A stretch of 6,362 bases of DNA from CAYNDB01 sp964395915 (GTDB taxonomy: Bacteria > Nitrospinota_A > UBA7883 > JAJRTC01): the NCBI GenBank assembly GCA_964395915.1, contig CAYNDB010000125.1, forward strand, positions 1-6,362, given 5' to 3'. A program made the translations under genes and the position numbers. The notes under the pieces are model-generated. The model searched no databases and was not told where the DNA came from. It saw only the letters and a list, made by a program, of their open reading frames with translations. Positions 1-4,580 of this stretch are shown here, one piece after another (position 1 is the stretch's first letter; each line of letters starts with the position of its first letter).

Positions 1-522
1 CAATCGCTGCGATTTGTGTTGGCTGGAATAATCCGTAATCGTAATATCCTTTAATTGTCGATAAAGCTCGAACCATTTCTGCGTTACCGGTACAAAAACC
101 GACACCGACCTCTCATATTTGGCGTTTACATCATCCTCTCCAGCGGCAACGGGCGGATATGGCTCACCTATATCCACCAGCGCTGACGCTGGGAAATAAT
201 GCTTTTCAGTCCAGCGCACCCCTGGAGAGAAGTTAAGCTCGGCGGTTTGGTAAGCGGTTTTATTTTCCCTGAAATTGTCTTCGCAGATTTTATCCTCAGC
301 TTTCTCCTCCGCGCACTTGAGGTATTTGCGGCTTCTGGAAGTGTCGAAGTTAAGCTGATAAACTGTTTGAAAGTCATTCCTTTGCACAGCTTTTATATAC
401 TCGCTTGCGATTTTTTCGGGATGACCGGGAATTTTCTGGTCGCAACCTCCCAAAGCGAAAGCCGCGACGGCGATATAAAAACCGGCTTTGAATATTTTTT
501 TACCAGACCACTTGCGGCTCAT
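1..522 (-). CDS. Putative lipoprotein, 3' end beyond the window
   Basis: An open frame of 174 codons runs from ATG 522 to the left edge with no stop. It begins with MSRKWSGKK, a hydrophobic stretch and a lipobox ALGGC, placing the lipid-modified Cys at residue 27, so the product is an exported, membrane-anchored lipoprotein. The mature part begins with a helix (PEKIASEYIKAVQRNDFQTVYQ) like the first helix of small NTF2/DUF4878-type lipoproteins; this is a weak resemblance and I do not name a family. Two further Cys occur at residues 70 and 80, and no CXXCH is seen. The start lies 23 bases inside the cytochrome b coding end in another frame, with AAGG about 12 bases upstream, implying coupling to cytochrome b translation. 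Its role is unknown; placement suggests an accessory or assembly protein for the complex. Confidence 0.78.
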   Translation of the reverse strand, partial: MSRKWSGKKIFKAGFYIAVAAFALGGCDQKIPGHPEKIASEYIKAVQRNDFQTVYQLNFDTSRSRKYLKCAEEKAEDKICEDNFRENKTAYQTAELNFSPGVRWTEKHYFPASALVDIGEPYPPVAAGEDDVNAKYERSVSVFVPVTQKWFELYRQLKDITITDYSSQHKSQRL

Positions 523-1231
523 ACCAATGCCTTATCATCCATCTTTTGTCCAGAAGTAGAGGGTTTCTAACCGTATCCTTATAGGTTACTGGTGGGATAC
601 CCATTCGGGCGCCCATCGCTGTGTTGTGACAGCTATTACAGCCCATCCAGGGAGATTTTGCGCTTCCCCAAAAAAAACCGGCGGCTATAAAAATGAGCAG
701 TAGGCCTCCGGCTCCAACGTATGTGATCTTAGCAAGCTTTCTGCGAAGCGGATTCTCCAAAGCAAGCTTTGCCTTGCTCTTCTTTTTGATGATGAACGGC
801 AATAGCAGGGCAAGTATCAACAAAATAAATGGAATCCAGAATAGATAAATGCTAAATGACCGGGGCGGGAAGTACCAGTAGGGGAGAAGAAAAGTGAGAA
901 AAAATGACTCTGGCGAAGGAATGTATTGCCCTTCCATAGGTAGTGGAATGATTTTCGGGTCCTCGGTGGGAATGGGAAACAGGATGCTAAAGGCGGCTAT
1001 TATAAACAATAAAGGCGCTATGGCGACGAAGTGACGCAGAAAATAATCTGTTAGCCCTCTTTTTCTGAGCTTTCCTATACAATGAATTTCCAGCAGGATA
1101 AAAGCGATTATCGGAAGCATTATGTCGTGAAGAACAAAGTTTCGCGTGGGCGTGTAGCTTGTCATGAAAAAGGTGTAGAGACCGTCGCCTATCACCGGGA
1201 TGGTCTTAAGCCAGTTGTTAAACATTTCCAT
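500..1231 (-). CDS. Cytochrome b, C-terminal part (helices D-G) fused to a c-type haem site
   Basis: From the first in-frame ATG after the internal TAA, 243 residues continue the cytochrome b. They include the cd loop (LKTIPVIGDG), helix D with haem ligands His35 and His50 (LHDIMLP...LEIHCIG; spacing 15 as in b6-type proteins), and a subunit-IV-like part with helices E, F and G. The quinol-site motif usually written PEWY is PYWY at residues 117-120. After helix G (about 170-188) comes CNSCH at 198-202 (626-640), a covalent c-haem site placed on the periplasmic side by the helix count, and a tail ending HWYEPQVVW. The codons upstream of this ATG (CYWT) are still family-like, so 1231 is probably not an evolved start; no good ribosome-binding site precedes it. 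Reading through the TAA gives one protein of about 380 residues. The stop TAA lies inside the next gene. Confidence 0.82.
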   Translation of the reverse strand: MEMFNNWLKTIPVIGDGLYTFFMTSYTPTRNFVLHDIMLPIIAFILLEIHCIGKLRKRGLTDYFLRHFVAIAPLLFIIAAFSILFPIPTEDPKIIPLPMEGQYIPSPESFFLTFLLPYWYFPPRSFSIYLFWIPFILLILALLLPFIIKKKSKAKLALENPLRRKLAKITYVGAGGLLLIFIAAGFFWGSAKSPWMGCNSCHNTAMGARMGIPPVTYKDTVRNPLLLDKRWMIRHWYEPQVVW

Positions 1232-1243
1232 CGTCCAGTAGCA

Positions 1244-1246
1244 TTA
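1244..1246 (-). other. In-frame TAA interrupting cytochrome b
   Basis: The codon order on the minus strand is CTG CCC TGG GAG TGG TAA TGC TAC TGG ACG ATG. Both sides are in one frame and align gap-free with the b6 pattern LPWxxxxYW...IPVIG, the stop taking the place of a single residue. A base substitution, not an indel, explains it. TAA also ends the monohaem cytochrome gene and the cytochrome b gene itself, so general reassignment of TAA is unlikely. Confidence 0.85.
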
Positions 1247-1645
1247 CCACTCCCAGGGCAGAATGGTTCCGCTGATAACGGAGCCGGAAATGATTATTGT
1301 CAGGAGGATGCCTGTCACCCAGAGCCATTTGCGGCCTCCCTGATAGTCAAGCCTGAAATAAGATCTCCAGAAATGGATAAACATGGCGACTACAATAAAA
1401 TACGCGCTGTACCTGTGGATATTCCTGGTCAGCGCTCCAAGCGTCGTCTCATTGTTAAAAAATTGAACGGTTTTATACGTCTCGCGCAGGGAGGGCTCGT
1501 AATAAAATATCATGTAAAGCCCGGTGATAAGCTGAATGACGATCAGCAACAGGGCCATTCCGCCGAAGTAGTGCCTGTAGTTCAGCTTTTTGGGAGCGAT
1601 GGCCGACCAGATCGAACGATTCCCGCCCAATATCTCAATTCCCAT
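1244..1645 (-). CDS. Cytochrome b, N-terminal part (helices A-C), ended by in-frame TAA
   Basis: The 133 residues match the N-terminal half of a cytochrome b6/bc1 b subunit, the membrane quinol-oxidising protein. Helix A spans about 29-48 (GGMALLLIVIQLITG). Helix B carries the haem ligands His77 and His91 (IHRYSAY...FIHFWR), spaced 14 apart as in the family. Helix C is at about 108-127, followed by the conserved LPWEW at the start of the cd loop. Translation then meets TAA at 1246-1244, although the next codons (CYWT) continue the family sequence in the same frame. The Cys that binds the extra haem ci in b6f complexes aligns with Tyr26, so that haem is not expected. The start at 1645 is supported by GGAGAG six bases upstream and an in-frame TAG two codons before. 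Alone this piece lacks helix D and half of each haem pocket, so it should not be functional by itself. Confidence 0.85.
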   Translation of the reverse strand: MGIEILGGNRSIWSAIAPKKLNYRHYFGGMALLLIVIQLITGLYMIFYYEPSLRETYKTVQFFNNETTLGALTRNIHRYSAYFIVVAMFIHFWRSYFRLDYQGGRKWLWVTGILLTIIISGSVISGTILPWEW

Positions 1646-1829
1646 AAGCTACTCTCCAGACGAACCCACAGTTAAAAAAGCTTTATATAAGACGCCCGTT
1701 TAACAAAAGAGATTCAACCTGGATATAATCTAACGCTGGCTTGCGTTTATCTACTGGCCGGGCGGGGGCCGGGGGCCGGAAATTTCTTTTATATTTATCG
1801 GCGCTCCAGACCCTTTTAATAAATAGGGG
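1646..1829. other. Gap between NTF2-like gene and cytochrome b
   Basis: These 184 bases hold no gene. They contain a G-rich tract at 1757-1779 with GGGGGCC twice in tandem, a small AACGC/GCGTT inverted repeat at about 1731-1746, and an AT-rich stretch TTATATAAAG about 30 bases before the cytochrome b start. A -10-like box could be read there, but no -35 box lies at the right distance, so I do not call a promoter. Confidence 0.4.
1652..1657 (-). promoter_or_regulatory. Ribosome-binding site of cytochrome b
   Basis: GGAGAG lies six bases before ATG 1645, and an in-frame TAG stands two codons before that ATG, fixing the start. Confidence 0.7.
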
Positions 1830-1831
1830 TC
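1809..1831. repeat. Inverted repeat overlapping the NTF2-like stop codon
   Basis: GACCC at 1809-1813 pairs with GGGTC at 1827-1831 and extends by a G-T and an A-T pair around an AT-rich loop of nine bases. There is no T-run on either side, so it is not a standard terminator. The GGGGTCAGA/CAGACCC wording recalls REP-like elements linked to IS200-type transposases, from memory only. Confidence 0.35.
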
Positions 1832-2387
1832 AGAACAACGGATGCATCGGCTTATCGAACCAGAGACGCTTGCGTTTTTTTTGACCGGCAGTTCCAATCA
1901 GTTTCCAGGCGTCTCCTTTTTTCGCCCTGGACAAAACGTGATCCTCATTGGTCCAGCTATCGATGGTGATAAGCTCGGCCTCCCCAACAGGTTTGCCCAT
2001 CAGGAGTCCGCTACAGCGGATAATAACAACATTGCTATCTGGAGAATACGTCTTTATCCGCATATTGTGAACAGACGCCATATTATCAAATTTTTCAAAA
2101 ATCCTGATCCAGATGGCGCTGGCTGATTGCTTCGTATGTGAGGCGTTCTTATAATGATCCGAATACAAATTCATCAAGTCGCCAAGATTTTCCTTCTCTA
2201 TCGCAAGTTCGGCGTCATAAAAAAACTGTTCGACGGATTTGAGCGCCTCAGGGCTCATTTTCTTTTTCATAGAGGAATCTATGTTGACCTTGTGATGGTC
2301 GGAAAGATCCTGCGCGTATACGCTTGAAACAGCAAGGCTTACGCAGATAATGACCGCGACCGGCAACCACAATAAATATTTTGGCAT
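1830..2387 (-). CDS. Exported NTF2/SnoaL-like protein of unknown role
   Basis: From ATG 2387 the product has 185 residues and starts with a clear signal peptide (MPKYLLWLPVAVIICV..., predicted cut after SVYA, residue 25). The mature part has a long first helix (SVEQFFYDAELAIEKENLGDLM), then LYSDHY, an IFEKF helix and alternating strands with IDSWTNEDH and WKLIG. This is the order expected of an NTF2-like cone fold; assignment is by pattern only. It ends in a basic stretch and KPMHPLF. There is no haem site. An in-frame ATG at 2468 would add 27 hydrophilic residues before the signal peptide; I prefer 2387 although neither has a strong ribosome-binding site (AAGG precedes 2468). It sits between the cytochrome c genes and cytochrome b, so a role in assembling or supporting that complex is possible but unproven. 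Confidence 0.75.
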   Translation of the reverse strand: MPKYLLWLPVAVIICVSLAVSSVYAQDLSDHHKVNIDSSMKKKMSPEALKSVEQFFYDAELAIEKENLGDLMNLYSDHYKNASHTKQSASAIWIRIFEKFDNMASVHNMRIKTYSPDSNVVIIRCSGLLMGKPVGEAELITIDSWTNEDHVLSRAKKGDAWKLIGTAGQKKRKRLWFDKPMHPLF

Positions 2388-2442
2388 TCTGCTGTCACTA
2401 ACGAATGTGATGGCGCAAATTTCGACTGTAGCTGATTTTAAA

Positions 2443-2458
2443 CTCCGCCTCTCCGCCT
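2443..2458. repeat. Perfect 8-base tandem duplication
   Basis: CTCCGCCT occurs twice head to tail (GGCGGAG-rich on the minus strand). It lies between the two candidate starts of the NTF2-like gene, so it is in the leader if ATG 2387 is used or in the coding region if ATG 2468 is used. Confidence 0.6.
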
Positions 2459-2468
2459 CGTTGGCCAT

Positions 2469-2614
2469 ATAGCCACTGCCTTAATTTATAAAGCCGCTAT
2501 GCGGTAAATAATGAACTATATCATAAACGCTGAGAGGCCTGCGGTGAATGCGCTTAGCTACATCCACCGCAAGCGCTCTGCGTATTCATAAAATTGCGCG
2601 GATACTGTTTATTA
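2469..2614. other. Gap between monohaem cytochrome and NTF2-like gene, with hairpins
   Basis: No gene is seen. TGCGGTG at 2540-2546 can pair with CACCGCA at 2565-2571 (7 bp). Alternatively GCGCTT at 2550-2555 can pair with AAGCGC at 2571-2576 (6 bp); the two pairings exclude each other sterically. A small CCGC-TAT-GCGG hairpin lies at 2494-2504, followed on the minus strand by CTTTAT. None has a proper T-run, so I do not call a terminator. No convincing promoter is seen. Confidence 0.4.
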
Positions 2615-2998
2615 TTATTTCTTCCCCTCGCATTTACACATCGCGCGCAGGTGCTTGACCATATCTGTAATTTCATCATCGGTCATGACCGCGCCCCAGG
2701 AAGGCATCTGTGTAGATTTCCCCACAGCTTCGCCGCCGGATTTAATCGCCTTGAATACGTTATCGTCGGAAAGCTCGGCCATATCCTTGGCGCTGGCATG
2801 GTTTCGCGGAGCAACGCTTAAAAAAGGCGCGTTAATGCCCTTGCCCGTTCCTTTCGTCCCGTGGCATTGAACACAGTAAAGCTTATAGTTGTCTGTGGCG
2901 GTCTCTTTTGCCGTCGCCAGACCGAATGAAACCATGATGAGCGGAGCGGCCAGTAAAACCGCAGTTAAAAACCTTATCGATTTGTTGGTATTTTTCAT
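2615..2998 (-). CDS. Small periplasmic monoheme cytochrome c
   Basis: This protein has 127 residues with a signal peptide at 1-30 (hydrophobic 10-28, cleavage likely after ATA). A single class-I-like cytochrome c domain has CVQCH at 42-46 (2861-2875), the CHGxxGxGxG signature, PRN, and Met98 in QMPSW as probable sixth ligand, followed by a final helix MTDDEITDMVKHLRAM. The size fits a soluble periplasmic electron shuttle. The protein ends in CKCEGKK, an unusual CxC tail. The start at 2998 is supported by AGGAGGG nine bases upstream, overlapping the stop codon of the preceding dihaem gene, so the two are almost certainly co-transcribed. The stop is TAA. It shares its domain type with the lipoprotein cytochrome and the central domain of the large cytochrome, suggesting they arose by duplication. 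Confidence 0.9.
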   Translation of the reverse strand: MKNTNKSIRFLTAVLLAAPLIMVSFGLATAKETATDNYKLYCVQCHGTKGTGKGINAPFLSVAPRNHASAKDMAELSDDNVFKAIKSGGEAVGKSTQMPSWGAVMTDDEITDMVKHLRAMCKCEGKK

Positions 2999-3007
2999 AA
3001 TCCGTAA

Positions 3008-3014
3008 CCCTCCT
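3008..3014 (-). promoter_or_regulatory. Ribosome-binding site of the monohaem cytochrome
   Basis: AGGAGGG, nine bases before ATG 2998, shares its first two bases with the TAG stop of the preceding dihaem cytochrome, a compact operon junction. Confidence 0.75.
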
Positions 3015-3687
3015 ATTTCATAGAGGAAAGAAAGTTGACTATCAGTTGCAACGTGGCGTCATCCAAATCCCGTTTCGCCATCCACACTTTTGGATCCCAG
3101 TATTGCGGATGATTAATGAAGCTGTACATCCAGTCGGGATTGAGGCGGCTTCCTATCCCCTCAAATGTGGGGCATGACACGCCTCCTCCCTTTTTAGGAA
3201 AGGAATGGCATGCGTTACAAGCCTCGCCTTTCATCATCAGCCTTCTGGCCCTGGCCTTCTTAAGCTTTGCTGCCTTTTTAAAAACCCCTACCTTCATTTT
3301 GGCGTCTTTCAAGCTCATAAGATATTCGCCGACCGCCGCCGCGTCACCAGCGCTCAGCTTAGAGGCGCACTTTAGAAGATTAGCCGGCTCATCCTGGTCT
3401 CCATTCAATTTTATGTTGTTTATGTACACAACTCCCCCGGGGCGAATCACGGTCGGGTTCTGGATATACTTGACAAGCCAATCTTTATTGAATTTGCTAC
3501 CTGCGTAAAACAGATCCGGGGCTTTTCTTTTCAGCACTTCGGCTATTGTTTTAACGGCTGGCCCTTGCATTTTATGACAACTTCCACACTTGTTGCTTTT
3601 AACAAGTGATTTGCCGTCTGCGGCCCAACCAGGCGCCGCAAGAAAAACCAGGAAGAACAGACAATAAATAAAAAACGCTTTTTTCAT
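3013..3687 (-). CDS. Periplasmic diheme cytochrome c
   Basis: This protein has 224 residues with a signal peptide at 1 to about 22 (hydrophobic core, then PGWAA), so it is exported and probably soluble. Haem site one is CGSCH at 34-38; site two is CNACH at 157-161. Each is followed by a DW-containing helix and a C-terminal hydrophobic helix (AVGEYLMSL; QLIVNFLSS), giving two tandem cytochrome c domains joined by a Lys/Arg-rich stretch at 132-150. Met203 is a plausible ligand for the second haem. No Met sits at the usual place in the first domain, where KCASKL (Cys107) occurs instead. The start ATG at 3687 is preceded by GGGGCG as a weak ribosome-binding site. The gene lies 122 bases after the lipoprotein cytochrome and 14 bases before the monohaem gene. 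Role inferred: electron carrier within the same respiratory cluster. Confidence 0.88.
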   Translation of the reverse strand: MKKAFFIYCLFFLVFLAAPGWAADGKSLVKSNKCGSCHKMQGPAVKTIAEVLKRKAPDLFYAGSKFNKDWLVKYIQNPTVIRPGGVVYINNIKLNGDQDEPANLLKCASKLSAGDAAAVGEYLMSLKDAKMKVGVFKKAAKLKKARARRLMMKGEACNACHSFPKKGGGVSCPTFEGIGSRLNPDWMYSFINHPQYWDPKVWMAKRDLDDATLQLIVNFLSSMK

Positions 3688-3704
3688 AATAATCGCCCCA
3701 TATT

Positions 3705-3740
3705 TTAGAGTAAATCCTTACGTAATGAGTAATTTTTCAT
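3705..3740 (-). CDS. Possible 11-codon leader peptide
   Basis: ATG 3740 opens a frame encoding MKNYSLRKDLL followed by TAA. AGGAG stands five bases before it, a better ribosome-binding site than that of the dihaem cytochrome starting 17 bases after its stop. It lies directly after the attenuator-like hairpins. A frame this short is easily produced by chance, and no peptide family is recognised. Confidence 0.2.
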   Translation of the reverse strand: MKNYSLRKDLL

Positions 3741-3750
3741 CTGGCTCCTA

Positions 3751-3782
3751 GAAAACAACAGTCTCACGACTGGCGATCAGTC
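3751..3782 (-). promoter_or_regulatory. Possible attenuator: two mutually exclusive hairpins before the dihaem cytochrome
   Basis: Read on the minus strand, GACTG-ATCGC-CAGTC can form one 5-bp hairpin. The same CAGTC can instead pair with a second GACTG across a GTGA tetraloop, followed by TTGTTTTC. The second form resembles a weak intrinsic terminator and the first an antiterminator. The stems are short, so chance is quite possible. Confidence 0.25.
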
Positions 3783-3809
3783 AAATATTCACAGATATCG
3801 TCGTCTCTC

Positions 3810-4580
3810 CTATTTCGCGGGCTGATCTTCCCCCCTTGGAGCTTGCAATGTTTTGAGGTAAGCCACGACATCCATCGCGTCTTCATCCGTGAGCCCAAGA
3901 GTGGGCATCTTGGTGTGAGGCGCGAGAGCTTGAGGGTTCTTGACCCAGCGATAGAGCCAATCTGCATTTGACATAAATCCGGCCCTATCCAGAACGGGGC
4001 CGATCCTGCCTCCCTCACCATCTACACTGTGGCATGTAATACAGCCATAGGTGTCTGCAAACAGCTCCATCCCATTTTCTATATGTTCCTTGCTCTGCAT
4101 GACTTCGGGATCAATATCCACTTTTTTGATCCGGGGGAACCTGGGCCTTTTCCTCTTCATCTCCGGTGTCAGCGTAATCTTGGGCGCGTTGTTCGGATGA
4201 AGGGTTCTGACATAAGCTATAATAGACCATATTTCCGCTTCTGCAAGAGTGTGTTTAAAGGTCGGCATCAGAGGCACAACAGAAGGATCCTCCTCTGGAT
4301 CTACAAGCTCACGGGACAGAGTATTAAATATCTCCTCATTGGTCAGGTCAACAAGGTTCTTTTCCTCCGAATCGGTCAGATCCCTCGGCTCAAAAGTAAG
4401 GAATTCGGCGTTATAACCATTCCCCTTACCAGATTCTCCATGACAATCGGAGCAGTAGTAGTTAAAAAGTTTCCTGCCAGTGGCCACAAATTTGTCCTCA
4501 AATAAAGAGCAACCATTGGTCATTACGATGAGGCCGAGGATCAAGCCCAAAGCGCCTACGCCAGAAAGCCTCTTTTTCAT
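3810..4580 (-). CDS. Diheme cytochrome c lipoprotein
   Basis: This 256-residue protein begins with a Lys-Arg-rich, hydrophobic signal ending in a lipobox-like MTNGC, with the lipidated Cys at residue 24. It is therefore probably membrane-tethered in the periplasm. Two cytochrome c domains follow: CSDCH at 43-47 with probable ligand Met105 (LMPTF), and CITCH at 180-184 with probable ligand Met225 (KMPTL). The first domain is of the CHGxxGxGxG...PRD type also seen in the upstream and the monohaem cytochromes. The second is of the GPxLDRxG...DWLYRW type also seen in the next gene. I chose ATG 4580 because a strong AAGGGGAGGG ribosome-binding site precedes it and the signal peptide starts there; an ATG at 4625 would add 15 hydrophilic residues. 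The start overlaps the upstream stop as ATGA, implying translational coupling. The stop is TAG. The specific partner is unknown. Confidence 0.9.
   Translation of the reverse strand: MKKRLSGVGALGLILGLIVMTNGCSLFEDKFVATGRKLFNYYCSDCHGESGKGNGYNAEFLTFEPRDLTDSEEKNLVDLTNEEIFNTLSRELVDPEEDPSVVPLMPTFKHTLAEAEIWSIIAYVRTLHPNNAPKITLTPEMKRKRPRFPRIKKVDIDPEVMQSKEHIENGMELFADTYGCITCHSVDGEGGRIGPVLDRAGFMSNADWLYRWVKNPQALAPHTKMPTLGLTDEDAMDVVAYLKTLQAPRGEDQPAK

Noticed and set aside
168..377. Minus-strand 69-codon frame
   Set aside because: It is a different frame inside the longer lipoprotein frame, which has a lipobox and stays open to the window edge.
199..570. Plus-strand open frame of 123 codons
   Set aside because: It is antisense to the lipoprotein starting at 522 and to the cytochrome b end, with no family features.
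1234..1245. ATG overlapping the internal stop of cytochrome b (TAATG) as a coupled restart
   Set aside because: This ATG is out of frame with the downstream cytochrome b part and meets a stop after eight codons.
1082..1675. Plus-strand open frame of 197 codons
   Set aside because: It lies opposite both cytochrome b pieces, lacks any recognisable domain and is explained as an antisense shadow of a membrane-protein gene.
1681..1730. Promoter for cytochrome b from TTGAAT and TTATAT boxes
   Set aside because: The spacing between the boxes is about 21 bases, too long for a standard sigma-70 promoter, and other pairings are too short.
4029..4505. Plus-strand open frame of 158 codons
   Set aside because: It is antisense to the dihaem lipoprotein, whose haem motifs and signal peptide are clear.
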